From an uncultured Pseudomonadota bacterium (GTDB taxonomy: Bacteria > Pseudomonadota > Gammaproteobacteria > Burkholderiales > Burkholderiaceae_C): a DNA stretch of 7,611 nucleotides. The DNA is taken from the NCBI GenBank assembly GCA_900320815.1, contig ONTY01000052.1, positions 1 to 7,611 on the forward strand, written 5' to 3'. The position numbers and the translations under genes were made by a program. Positions 1 through 6,982 of the stretch are shown here, piece after piece. The notes under the pieces were generated by a model that saw nothing but the letters and a program-made list of their open reading frames with translations, did not search any database and was not told the DNA's origin. Each line of letters starts with the position of its first letter. The first letter of the stretch is position 1.

Positions 1-1914
1 ATTTTTTCCGTTTTTTCTGCCGCCGTGCATGGCAGCGGCAAGCTGGGCGTGAATGTCGCGCCACTCGCGCACGCGGCGCACGCTGATGTAGGCGGCACGC
101 AGCGCCGCTTCCCACTGGCGGTTGCTCAGGCGCTGCGTGGGTTGTTCAATATCTGTTTGCGCGCCTTGGCTTTGCAGCACGCGCCGCGCTTGCTCCAGGG
201 CAAGCGCCGCGCGTTTGGCCGCTGGCAGTGCTGCCATCGCTGCGCGCGAGGGGCGGCGCGGTGCAGCTTTCGCTTCCCTTGCCTGCTGCGCAGCGGCGGC
301 CTGGCTGGCGGGCGCGCGCCCGTCGCGCACGTCGCGCAGCCAGTCCCACAGGCGCAGCAGGCCGCTGAACTCGCTGCGCTCGTCGGCAAAGCGCGCGTGC
401 GCCTGGTCGGCCTGCGCTTGCGCCTGCACGGGGCGCTCGCGCACGTCCTGCACGCTCAACGCAGCGGCAATGACGAGCACTTCCGGCAGCGCGCCGCGCG
501 CGCGCGCTTCCAGCAACATGCGCCCCACACGCGGGTCCAGCGGCAGGCGCGCGAGTTCGCGCCCAAGGGCGGTGAGGTTCTGCGCCTCATCGACAGCGCC
601 CAATTCCGCCAGAAGCTGGAAGCCGTCGGCAATGGCACGGCCTGACGGGGCATCAAGAAACGGGAAGTCCTGCACGCGCCCTGCCCCCAGACGCAGGCTT
701 TTGAGCCGCAGGATGACGGCGGCCAGCGAGGAGCGCAGGATTTCCGGGTCCGTAAAGCGCGGGCGCTGCGCGAAGTCTTTTTCTTCATACAGGCGGATGC
801 ACACGCCTGGCCCCAGCCGCCCGCAGCGCCCGGCGCGCTGGTTGGCGGCGGCCTGGCTGACGGGTTCAATGAGGAGCTGCTCCACCTTGGAGCGCAGGCT
901 GTAGCGCTTCACGCGCGCCGTGCCGCTGTCAATCACATAGCGGATGCCGGGCACGGTCAGCGAGGTTTCCGCCACGTTCGTGGCCAGCACCACGCGCGCC
1001 GCGCTGTGCGGGGCAAAGACGCGCTCCTGCTCGGCAGCGGACAGGCGCGCAAACAGCGGCAGCACCTCGGCTGCGCGCGTGGCGGGGCTGTGCGCCAGAT
1101 GCGCGCGCAGATGCTCGGCGGCGTCGCGGATTTCGCGCTCGCCGGGCAAAAACACCAGCACATCGCCCTGCGGCGCGCCGCGCCAGAGTTCATCCAGCGC
1201 CTCGGCCAGCGCCTCGTTCAGCCCCCAGTCGCGGCTTTCCTCAAACGGGCGCCAGCGCACCTCCACCGGATACGTGCGCCCCGACACCTGCAGCACCGGC
1301 GCCGGGCGCCCCTGCCGGTCAGTGAAATGCGCGGCAAAGCGCTGCGCGTCAATCGTCGCCGAGGTGACGATGACTTTCAGGTCCGGGCGGCGCGGCAGGA
1401 TGCGCTTGAGGTGCCCGAGCAGAAAGTCAATGTTCAAGCTGCGCTCGTGCGCCTCGTCAATGATGAGCGTGCCGTAGGCGGCAAGCAGCGCGTCGGACTG
1501 CGTCTCCGCCAGCAAGATGCCGTCCGTCATCAGCTTGATGCGCGCCGTGGGAGAGAGCCGGTCGGCAAAGCGCACCTTGTAGCCCACCACCTCGCCCAGC
1601 GGCGTGTGCAACTCCTCGGCAATGCGCCGCGCCACGCTGGAGGCGGCAATGCGGCGCGGCTGCGTGTGGCCAATGAGCGGCGCGCGCCTGTCCGACGGCT
1701 TCCCATTTTCCGCCGCCAGCGCCAGCGCCAGCGCCATCTTGGGGATCTGCGTCGTCTTGCCCGAACCCGTCTCGCCGCACACGACGAGCACCTGATGCGC
1801 GCGCAACGCCGCCTCAATGGCCGCTCGCTGGCTGCTTACCGGCAAATCGGGCGGGAAGTCAATGCGCGGCGGCGCGGTGGGGTGCTGCGCACTCGTTTGT
1901 GTTGCTTGTGTCAT
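1..1914 (-). CDS. hrpA: ATP-dependent RNA helicase HrpA, DEAH-box (N-terminal 638 residues; C-terminus beyond the window)
   Basis: DEAH-box ATP-dependent RNA helicase, cytoplasmic, with roles in mRNA processing and rescue of stalled ribosomes in the E. coli family member. I translated the frame codon by codon from 1914 to 1 and found no stop. Walker A GETGSGKT is at residues 47-54, DEAH at 153-156, SAT at 185-187, FLPG near 255, TNVAETS at 312-318 and motif VI QRAGRCGR at 359-366. The HA2 domain spans roughly 395-495. The family is about 1300 residues long, so about half is present. The HTQPRR block after motif I and overall similarity favour HrpA over HrpB. An Ala/Arg/Gln-rich stretch lies at about 535-598. 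The start at 1914 puts the helicase core about 30 residues in. An in-frame ATG at 1977 is possible, but neither start has a convincing Shine-Dalgarno sequence. An AATAAT hexamer sits about 10 nt before 1914, so a nearly leaderless mRNA is conceivable. Confidence 0.96.
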   Translation of the reverse strand, partial: MTQATQTSAQHPTAPPRIDFPPDLPVSSQRAAIEAALRAHQVLVVCGETGSGKTTQIPKMALALALAAENGKPSDRRAPLIGHTQPRRIAASSVARRIAEELHTPLGEVVGYKVRFADRLSPTARIKLMTDGILLAETQSDALLAAYGTLIIDEAHERSLNIDFLLGHLKRILPRRPDLKVIVTSATIDAQRFAAHFTDRQGRPAPVLQVSGRTYPVEVRWRPFEESRDWGLNEALAEALDELWRGAPQGDVLVFLPGEREIRDAAEHLRAHLAHSPATRAAEVLPLFARLSAAEQERVFAPHSAARVVLATNVAETSLTVPGIRYVIDSGTARVKRYSLRSKVEQLLIEPVSQAAANQRAGRCGRLGPGVCIRLYEEKDFAQRPRFTDPEILRSSLAAVILRLKSLRLGAGRVQDFPFLDAPSGRAIADGFQLLAELGAVDEAQNLTALGRELARLPLDPRVGRMLLEARARGALPEVLVIAAALSVQDVRERPVQAQAQADQAHARFADERSEFSGLLRLWDWLRDVRDGRAPASQAAAAQQAREAKAAPRRPSRAAMAALPAAKRAALALEQARRVLQSQGAQTDIEQPTQRLSNRQWEAALRAAYISVRRVREWRDIHAQLAAAMHGGRKNGKN

Positions 1915-2049
1915 AAGGCGGCGGATTATTGCTGCGGCGCCGCATCCTGCGTCTGTGCCCAGCGCCGCACAATTCATGCAGCTTTTTGAGAGGCCAATTG
2001 AAGGCGTCGTTTTCAAAAATCACCCGGGCGCGCACGCAGGGCATTTTTC

Positions 2050-2409
2050 ATGCATATCCACATCGGTGGCCACAGCAAACCGCCAGAGCACTATGTTCGG
2101 CAGCGGCACGCGCTGCTCTACCCCATTTTTCTGGACGATGTTTCGGGCAATTTCTATATCCTGCATGCGACCACCCTCCTTGACTGCCTGGACAGGGACG
2201 CCAGCACATTTGACCGCTCCGGCTGCGGCGTGCGCAAATGGGTTTTTAAAGAAGAGAGTGTGGGTGATGCCGATTTTTTCTGGCTCACTGCGCCATACCA
2301 GCACCGTCCCTTTGTCAGCGAACGCTTCAAAAAGCGTGTGCACGCCGCCAGGCTCAAAGGATTTCGCTTCAAAAAAGAGTTTCTTGACTTCAAGCCCTGG
2401 GTCTCCTGA
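2050..2409 (+). CDS. Short Imm11/DUF1629-like putative immunity protein
   Basis: A 119-residue ORF. The middle and end carry a pattern I associate with the Imm11/DUF1629 family of predicted immunity proteins: a 'P-FLDD-SG-FY-L' strand pair near residues 24-39, 'DCLDR' near 45-49, 'WVFKEE' near 64-69, and the ending FVSERFKKRV-(x)4-LKGFRFKK near 88-108. Members of that family are usually longer (roughly 180-200 residues from memory), so this is either a compact variant or lacks its N-terminal half. The start ATG has AGGG at 2038-2041, 8 nt upstream. In-frame stops at 1987 and 1999 exclude a longer start in this frame. It lies in the divergent gap between hrpA and lysS, with no toxin gene beside it in the window. 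Codon use is less GC-rich than in hrpA, suggesting accessory origin. The family call is from recalled motifs, not a search. Confidence 0.55.
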   Translation: MHIHIGGHSKPPEHYVRQRHALLYPIFLDDVSGNFYILHATTLLDCLDRDASTFDRSGCGVRKWVFKEESVGDADFFWLTAPYQHRPFVSERFKKRVHAARLKGFRFKKEFLDFKPWVS

Positions 2410-2441
2410 ACAGCAGCAGCATGGCGTGAAGGGTATCAACT

Positions 2442-2538
2442 CAATGCCGGCATTGTCTGCTGGCAACAAAAGATAAAGATATTTGGTATTTTATACCCAT
2501 GAAATCATCATCTGCTTGCCGATGTCATATGCCGGCAA
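2442..2538. repeat. Two TGCCGGCA-centred palindromes in the lysS upstream region
   Basis: CAATGCCGGCATTG at 2442-2455 is a perfect 14-bp palindrome. Further on, TTGCCG at 2516-2521 and CGGCAA at 2533-2538 form a 6-bp stem around an 11-nt loop. Between them, GGTAT and ATACC (2485-2497) flank TTT as a third small inverted repeat. No U-tract follows any of them, so they are not obvious intrinsic terminators. They could be protein-binding sites or members of a dispersed palindrome family. The function is not known. Confidence 0.45.
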
Positions 2539-2603
2539 ACACAGCATACCCACGGCATCTTTCATTGCTCTCCGTGGCTCCGTCCCACGCCGCAACGCCT
2601 TCC

Positions 2604-2609
2604 TACAAT
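2604..2609 (+). promoter_or_regulatory. Probable lysS -10 box (TACAAT)
   Basis: TACAAT is a near-consensus sigma-70 -10 hexamer 26 nt before the chosen lysS ATG, implying a leader of roughly 20 nt. No good -35 hexamer is seen at the usual distance. Its position supports the start at 2636 over upstream in-frame ATG and TTG codons (2522, 2483), which would lie before the transcription start. Confidence 0.4.
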
Positions 2610-2635
2610 CCGCCCTTTTTTTCCTCTGCATCCTC

Positions 2636-4198
2636 ATGACTGACGACACCGCTGCTGCGCTGCACCAAGGCGCCCAGGACGAAAACCGCGATGAAAACCG
2701 TCTGATTGCCGAGCGGCGCGAAAAACTGCGCGCGCTGCGCGCGCAACAGGCCGCAGGCGGGCAGCCCGCTTTTCCCAACGACTTCAAACCCGGCAGCCGC
2801 GCCGCCGCGCTGCACGCGGCGTACGGCGCGCGCAGCAAGGAGGAGCTGGAAGCGGGCGGGCGCATTGACGCCAGCCTGGCTGGCCGCTTGATGCTCAAAC
2901 GCGTGATGGGCAAGGCGAGCTTCGCCACGCTGCAAGACGCCACAGGGCGTTTTCAGATTTATGTCTCGCGCGGCGACGTGGGCGATGAGGCATATGCCGC
3001 ATTCAAGCGCTGGGATTTGGGCGATATTGTTGCCGCCGAAGGTTATGTGTTTCGCACCGCCAAAGGCGAGCTTTCGCTGCACGCTGTGCGGCTGCGGCTG
3101 CTGACCAAAAACCTGCGCCCGCTGCCCGATAAGTTTCACGGCGTGCAGGATCAGGAACTCAAATATCGCCAGCGGTACGTTGACCTCATGATGGACGAGG
3201 GCGCGCGTGCGCGATTTGCGCTGCGCAGCGGTGTGCTCTCGCGCCTGCGCCGTTTTATGGAGGCCGAGGGATTTATGGAGGTGGAAACGCCCATGCTCCA
3301 TCCCATTGCCGGCGGCGCGAATGCCAAGCCATTTGTCACGCATCACAACGCGCTGGGACAGGATATGTTTTTGCGTATCGCACCCGAGCTGTATTTGAAG
3401 CGGCTGATTGTGGGTGGCTTTGAGCGCGTGTTTGAAGTCAACCGCAGTTTTCGCAACGAAGGCATCAGCGTGCGGCATAATCCAGAGTTCACCATGATGG
3501 AGTTTTACGCCGCATATTGGAATTATACCGATATGATGGACTTCACTGAGCGCCTGCTGCGCGAGGTGGCGCACGGGGCGCTGGGCACGCTGCACCTGGA
3601 GTATCAAGGGCGGGCTGTGGATTTGGCGGCGCCTTTTGCGCGCATGACCATGACCGAGGCGCTGCTCAGGCATACCGATATTGGCGACAATATCAATAAT
3701 GCCGATGAATTGCGCCGCCGTCTGACGGCACTGGGCGTGAGCGAAGAAAAAGAGCGGCTTGGGGCGCGCAGCCTGCCCGCGCTGCAGGTGATGTATTTTG
3801 AAGAAGCCGTGGAGCACCTGCTCTGGCAGCCGACATTCATTATGGAGCACCCCACGGAAATCAGCCCGCTGGCGCGCGCCAGCGACACGCGCCCCGAAGT
3901 CACGGAACGCTTTGAGCTGTATATCACCGGGCGCGAAATGGCCAATGGTTTCTCGGAACTCAATGATGCCGAAGACCAGGCCGCGCGCTTTGCCGAGCAG
4001 GCCAAAGCCAAAGAAGCCGGCGACGACGAAGCCATGTATTACGACAACGATTTTGTGCGTGCGCTGGAATATGGCATGCCTCCCACCGGTGGCTGCGGCG
4101 TGGGTATTGACCGGCTGCTGATGCTGCTCACCGACAGCGCCAGCATTCGCGATGTGATTCTGTTTCCGGCGCTGCGGCGGGAAGGTGGCACGGCGTAA
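2636..4198 (+). CDS. lysS: Lysyl-tRNA synthetase, class II
   Basis: Cytoplasmic class II aminoacyl-tRNA synthetase that charges tRNA(Lys) with lysine using ATP. The protein is 520 residues from this start (E. coli enzyme 505). An N-terminal charged helix leads into the OB-fold anticodon-binding domain at about 82-165. The class II catalytic core follows: motif 1 around [18 protein letters not shown] (216 on), motif 2 [20 protein letters not shown] (Arg270 and Arg273 region), and motif 3 [14 protein letters not shown] (485 on), ending FPALR near the C-terminus. The frame is open back to a TTG at 2483, but the added residues are not protein-like and would lie upstream of the TACAAT box. [12 protein letters not shown] followed by a '[13 protein letters not shown]' helix is a normal betaproteobacterial LysRS start. 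There is no clear Shine-Dalgarno sequence. It is a single-gene unit ended by the terminator near 4311-4358. Confidence 0.98.
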   Translation: MTDDTAAALHQGAQDENRDENRLIAERREKLRALRAQQAAGGQPAFPNDFKPGSRAAALHAAYGARSKEELEAGGRIDASLAGRLMLKRVMGKASFATLQDATGRFQIYVSRGDVGDEAYAAFKRWDLGDIVAAEGYVFRTAKGELSLHAVRLRLLTKNLRPLPDKFHGVQDQELKYRQRYVDLMMDEGARARFALRSGVLSRLRRFMEAEGFMEVETPMLHPIAGGANAKPFVTHHNALGQDMFLRIAPELYLKRLIVGGFERVFEVNRSFRNEGISVRHNPEFTMMEFYAAYWNYTDMMDFTERLLREVAHGALGTLHLEYQGRAVDLAAPFARMTMTEALLRHTDIGDNINNADELRRRLTALGVSEEKERLGARSLPALQVMYFEEAVEHLLWQPTFIMEHPTEISPLARASDTRPEVTERFELYITGREMANGFSELNDAEDQAARFAEQAKAKEAGDDEAMYYDNDFVRALEYGMPPTGGCGVGIDRLLMLLTDSASIRDVILFPALRREGGTA

Positions 4199-4221
4199 TG
4201 CGGTGGTGAGGGTATGCTTTG

Positions 4222-4265
4222 TCTGCCGGCATATATTACCGGCAGAGCGAAATCACTTCAAGTGA
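4222..4265. repeat. Two small perfect palindromes in the lysS 3' untranslated region
   Basis: TCTGCCGG (4222-4229) and CCGGCAGA (4239-4246) form an 8-bp perfect stem with a 9-nt AT-rich loop. Directly after it, TCACTTCAAGTGA (4253-4265) is a 13-nt palindrome around a single C. Neither is followed by a T-run, so the main lysS terminator is the later one. They may structure the 3' end of the lysS mRNA or bind a protein. No ORF with credible coding character occupies 4199-4310. Confidence 0.5.
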
Positions 4266-4310
4266 GTATATAAAAGGGAGGCAATGCAGCCAGCCCTGCA
4301 AAAATGCATC

Positions 4311-4358
4311 AAGCCGCTGCCCGCTGCCCTGGCGCGCGCCGGGGCAGCGGCTTTTTTT
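4311..4358 (+). terminator. Rho-independent terminator after lysS
   Basis: AAGCCGCTGCCC (4311-4322) pairs perfectly with GGGCAGCGGCTT (4342-4353), and a run of seven T starts at 4352. GCTGCCC occurs twice in the left arm, so a shorter competing stem using 4323-4329 is also possible. The loop contains the palindrome GGCGCGCGCC. The T-run lies on the plus-strand side, so it mainly serves lysS. On the minus strand the matching tract (about 4301-4305) is short and displaced, giving weaker service to fumC, whose stop is at 4376. Confidence 0.85.
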
Positions 4359-4375
4359 GTATTTGGGCGTGCGTT

Positions 4376-5767
4376 TTACAGATTGCCAACCATATTGGCG
4401 GGCACAACCCATTGGTCAAATTGCTCGGCGCTCACGTGGCCGCTGGCGATGGCCGCTTCGCGCAGGCTGGTGCCTTCCTTGTGTGCTTTTTTGGCGATGA
4501 AGGCGGCCTTGTCGTAGCCAATATGGGTATTCAAAGCCGTGACAAGCATCAGCGAACGCTGCACCAGCTCCTGAATGCGTTCGGTTTTTGGCTCAATGCC
4601 AACGGCGCAGTTGTCGTTGAAGCTGTTAATGCCGTCGGCGAGCAGCCGCACGCTTTGCAGGAAATTGTGCGCGACCATCGGACGGAAGACGTTCAATTCA
4701 AAATTGCCGCTGGCGCCGCCGATATTGATGGCCACATCGTTGCCCATGACCTGTGCGGCAAGCATGGTGACAGCTTCGCACTGTGTGGGATTGACCTTGC
4801 CGGGCATGATGGAGGAGCCAGGCTCATTTTCCGGAATCGCCAATTCGCCAATGCCGCTGCGCGGGCCGCTGGCAAGCCAGCGCACGTCGTTGGCGATTTT
4901 CATCATGCTCGCGGCCAGCGTTTTGAGCGCGCCGTGCGCGTGCACCAGGCCGTCGCAGGAGGCCAGCGATTCAAATTTATTGGGCGAAGTCACGAAGGGG
5001 TAGCCGGTGTTTTTGGCAATTTCAGCGGCAACGCCTTCGGCATAGCCTTTGGGTGCATTCAGCCCGGTGCCCACAGCAGTGCCGCCCAGTGCCAATTCAT
5101 ACAAATGCGCCAGCGCGGCGCGCACATGTTCCCGCCCGTGTTCAAGCTGCGCAACCCAGCCGGAAAACTCCTGCCCAAGCGTGAGCGGTGTGGCGTCTTG
5201 CAGGTGGGTGCGACCGATTTTGACGATGCCGGCAAACGCTTCGCTTTTGGCTTTGAGCGTGGCGTGCAGGCGGTCAATGGCGGGCAGCAGCCGGCTTTCA
5301 ATGGCAATGACGGCGGCCACGTGCATGGCGGTGGGGTACACGTCGTTGCTGGACTGGCTTTTGTTCACGTCGTCGTTGGGGTGGATGAGGCGCTCTTGTC
5401 CACGGGGGCCGCCGAGCAGTTCGCTGGCGCGGTTGGCGAGCACTTCGTTGACGTTCATGTTTGTCTGCGTGCCCGAACCCGTCTGCCAGACAACGAGCGG
5501 AAACTCGCCCGGGTGCTGGCCGGCAAGCACTTCATCGGCGGCGCGGCGAATGGCGTCGGCCTTTTTTGCATCCAGCAGGCCGAGGGCGCAGTTGACGGTG
5601 GCAGAAGCCTTTTTCACTTGCGCCAGCGCATCAATGATTTCCTGCGGCTGCCTCTCGCCGCTGATGCGGAAGTTCTGCAGCGAACGCTGGGTTTGTGCGC
5701 CCCAGAGGCGCTCGGCGGGCACGTCAATGGGGCCAAAGGTGTCTTTTTCCTGGCGGGTGGCGGTCAT
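4376..5767 (-). CDS. fumC: Fumarate hydratase class II (fumarase C)
   Basis: Catalyses reversible hydration of fumarate to (S)-malate in the TCA cycle. It is a cytoplasmic, iron-independent homotetramer of the fumarase/aspartase superfamily. The protein is 463 residues (E. coli FumC 467). Visible landmarks: [10 protein letters not shown], the [10 protein letters not shown] block, [10 protein letters not shown] with His188, and the signature [11 protein letters not shown] starting at Gly317, so Ser318, Lys324 and Asn326 fall where E. coli numbering puts the catalytic serine loop. The start at 5767 follows AAGGA (5774-5778) at 6-nt spacing. The frame is open up to 6136, but the extra residues are not family-like. 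It converges on lysS across a 177-bp gap and appears to be a single-gene unit. Confidence 0.98.
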   Translation of the reverse strand: MTATRQEKDTFGPIDVPAERLWGAQTQRSLQNFRISGERQPQEIIDALAQVKKASATVNCALGLLDAKKADAIRRAADEVLAGQHPGEFPLVVWQTGSGTQTNMNVNEVLANRASELLGGPRGQERLIHPNDDVNKSQSSNDVYPTAMHVAAVIAIESRLLPAIDRLHATLKAKSEAFAGIVKIGRTHLQDATPLTLGQEFSGWVAQLEHGREHVRAALAHLYELALGGTAVGTGLNAPKGYAEGVAAEIAKNTGYPFVTSPNKFESLASCDGLVHAHGALKTLAASMMKIANDVRWLASGPRSGIGELAIPENEPGSSIMPGKVNPTQCEAVTMLAAQVMGNDVAINIGGASGNFELNVFRPMVAHNFLQSVRLLADGINSFNDNCAVGIEPKTERIQELVQRSLMLVTALNTHIGYDKAAFIAKKAHKEGTSLREAAIASGHVSAEQFDQWVVPANMVGNL

Positions 5768-6049
5768 GGAGTTTCCTTGCAGTGGGTGTGAAAAAGAGCG
5801 CGATTTTATCGGCGCGCATGCAATGCCAAAGCAACAATGGAAAAATAAATGGGCATCGCATCGTTGCCGGCAACATAAGCCGACGCTGAAAGATATTTGA
5901 TGCAAGTGCATGGAAAAGCAATCCGCCTCTTCCTTGCGATAGCACAGGAGGAGGGGAGGGTGGGCGTGCTGCGACAAGAGCGCGCGGAGCTTGAACGCCG
6001 CGCTTTCTCCTGACGCTGCGGCAGGTGGGATTTGACGAGGAAATAGAAC
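5768..6049. promoter_or_regulatory. fumC upstream region with a candidate minus-strand promoter
   Basis: On the minus strand a TAAAAT hexamer (5803-5808) could be the fumC -10 box, with TTTGGC (5825-5830) about 16 nt upstream as a poor -35 match, giving a leader near 28 nt. The perfect palindrome GTTGCCGGCAAC lies at 5863-5874. The rest, up to the DUF1016 remnant, holds only a weak 37-codon plus-strand ORF (5900-6013) with no recognisable content. I see no further gene here. Confidence 0.35.
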
Positions 6050-6372
6050 ATGGCTGACATAACAGACCGCCGCGCCCATGCAGCCGGACGCACTGCTGGC
6101 TAAGCTGCGCGTCCTGATTGACGCCGCGCGCCCCATGCTCTATTGGCGCGTGGGGCAGCGCGCAGGCGATGGGGAAGAGATTGTGTCGGCACTGTCGGTG
6201 CAATTGCTGCGCGAATATGGCAAGGGATGCTTTGCAGCGGCATTAACGCGCATGGGCCACGTTTGCCGAAGCATTTTCCGAGGAATCAATTGTTGTGATA
6301 TTGTTGCTACAATTGATGTGGAGCCATTTTATGGAGATATTTCCACTGCGCCAGCTGTTCGAGCGCGAATAG
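6050..6372 (+). pseudogene. Decayed DUF1016/YhcG-type (PDDEXK nuclease family) gene, N-terminal remnant
   Basis: Conceptual translation gives the N-terminal DUF1016 domain in pieces. Frame 6078-6260 reads [18 protein letters not shown], then MLYWRVGQR, then EEIVSALSVQLLREYGKG and LTRM. After codon cac at 6258-6260 the sense moves one base, and from 6262 it reads FAEAFSEESIVV, LMWSHFMEIFPLRQLFERE, ending at TAG 6370-6372. WSHF and the 'FAE-F' pattern are typical of this family. Two stretches usually present appear deleted in frame, before MLYW and after GQR (from memory of the family). The original start is probably ATG 6050, which has GAGG at 6037-6040 and is now out of frame with 6078. Full-length relatives are about 350 residues, so the C-terminal nuclease domain is gone. 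YhcG-like proteins are linked to DNA cleavage and defence loci. This copy should be inactive. Confidence 0.72.
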
Positions 6373-6393
6373 TGCGCCGAACTTTGCTGCGTG

Positions 6394-6417
6394 AAAGGGC
6401 GCTGCAGCGCCTTTTTT
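6394..6417 (+). terminator. Rho-independent terminator, plus-strand orientation
   Basis: The 14-bp palindrome GGCGCTGCAGCGCC (6398-6411) is extended by AAA on the left pairing into a run of six T (6412-6417). The T-run is on the plus strand, just 22 nt after the DUF1016 remnant's stop, so it probably terminated that gene. On the minus strand only a short CCCTTT follows, so it would be a weaker terminator for the LRAT-like gene that stops at 6431. Confidence 0.7.
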
Positions 6418-6430
6418 GCGGCATGGCGGC

Positions 6431-6982
6431 TCACCTGTCCCACACGCGCCACTCATCGGCGCCGAGGTGGGTTTTGGCAATATCTTTCAGGTGTGGCAGG
6501 GAAATGCACGGCACGCCATCGTCACCGGCCAGGCAGCCGATGCAAAAGCGGTGGCAGTTGTCGGTGAACACGTTGTAATGGCGCCGGCTGCCGACCAGGC
6601 TCAATGCCCGCTGCGCCACCTCTTTTGAGCCGACGCCGCGTCCGCCGTGGCTGGACACATAAATACTGATGGCCGTCATTTTCAGTGAGCCATCGTCCAG
6701 AAAATGCCGGGCGGATACTTTGCGTACATAGCCATCGCCGCCAAGCTCCACCACCTCATCACCGCCCACATAAATGCCAGAATGCTCAGCAGCGCCTAAA
6801 AACATATCCACATACACAAGCGAGCCGATTCGCGGCTGCACCTTGCCCCGAAAGCAATTGTCAATGAGCGAGGTGGCGGCGTTGCGCGCCAGCGCCACGC
6901 CAGCCGCTTTGGCAAGATTTTTGGCGACGGCCTTTGCCGCCACGCTTCCAGCAACCCTGGCAAGGGCAAGCGAGAGTGTCAT
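6431..6982 (-). CDS. LRAT-domain (NlpC/P60 superfamily) cysteine hydrolase/acyltransferase-like protein
   Basis: 183 residues. Residues 1-45 are an Ala/Val-rich amphipathic segment with interspersed Lys/Arg, perhaps membrane-associating but not a clean signal peptide. From about 50 the permuted papain-like LRAT fold begins: GSLVYVDMF, then H67 in EHSGIYVGG, E79 in VVELGG (where vertebrate LRAT has its second histidine, 12 residues on), and the catalytic NC motif at DNCHRFC (C143). The H/C pair is what the family uses for thioester chemistry on acyl or peptide bonds. The natural substrate here is unknown. The ORF is open to 7090, but the start at 6982 has AAGGAG (6989-6994) at 6-nt spacing and overlaps the upstream ORF's stop as ATGA, so coupled translation is likely. 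No lipoprotein box is seen. It may be a housekeeping-type hydrolase or a toxin/effector; the sequence does not decide. Confidence 0.82.
   Translation of the reverse strand: MTLSLALARVAGSVAAKAVAKNLAKAAGVALARNAATSLIDNCFRGKVQPRIGSLVYVDMFLGAAEHSGIYVGGDEVVELGGDGYVRKVSARHFLDDGSLKMTAISIYVSSHGGRGVGSKEVAQRALSLVGSRRHYNVFTDNCHRFCIGCLAGDDGVPCISLPHLKDIAKTHLGADEWRVWDR

Noticed and set aside
25..1989. Several plus-strand open frames opposite hrpA
   Set aside because: The minus frame is open over all 638 codons with every helicase motif in order. The plus frames are Arg/Ala-rich shadows.
2020..2469. Minus-strand open frame (149 codons) opposite the Imm11-like ORF
   Set aside because: The plus ORF has a Shine-Dalgarno and family-like motifs. 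The minus frame has neither.
2603..3850. Long minus-strand open frame (415 codons) antisense to lysS
   Set aside because: It is opposite the conserved LysRS core, has no credible start signal, and its composition follows the complementary strand.
4284..4517. Possible leader peptide after AGGGAGG at 4275-4281
   Set aside because: The purine run is only 2 nt from the ATG, and the reading frame passes through the lysS terminator and antisense to the fumC end.
4304..5791. Long plus-strand open frame (495 codons) antisense to fumC
   Set aside because: It lies opposite a complete, family-perfect FumC, starts inside the lysS terminator and has no recognisable domain. It is a GC-rich shadow frame.
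2475..5899. Shared 11-mer AAAGATATTTG at 2475-2485 and 5889-5899
   Set aside because: An 11-base match between two places is expected by chance in a window this long, and the flanks do not align.
5900..6013. 37-codon plus-strand ORF ahead of the DUF1016 remnant
   Set aside because: The ribosome-binding site is weak, no homology is recognised, and the length is compatible with chance.
5768..6136. N-terminal extension of FumC to 6136
   Set aside because: The frame is open, but the extension is unlike any fumarase. A good Shine-Dalgarno precedes 5767, and numbering from there matches His188 and Ser318.
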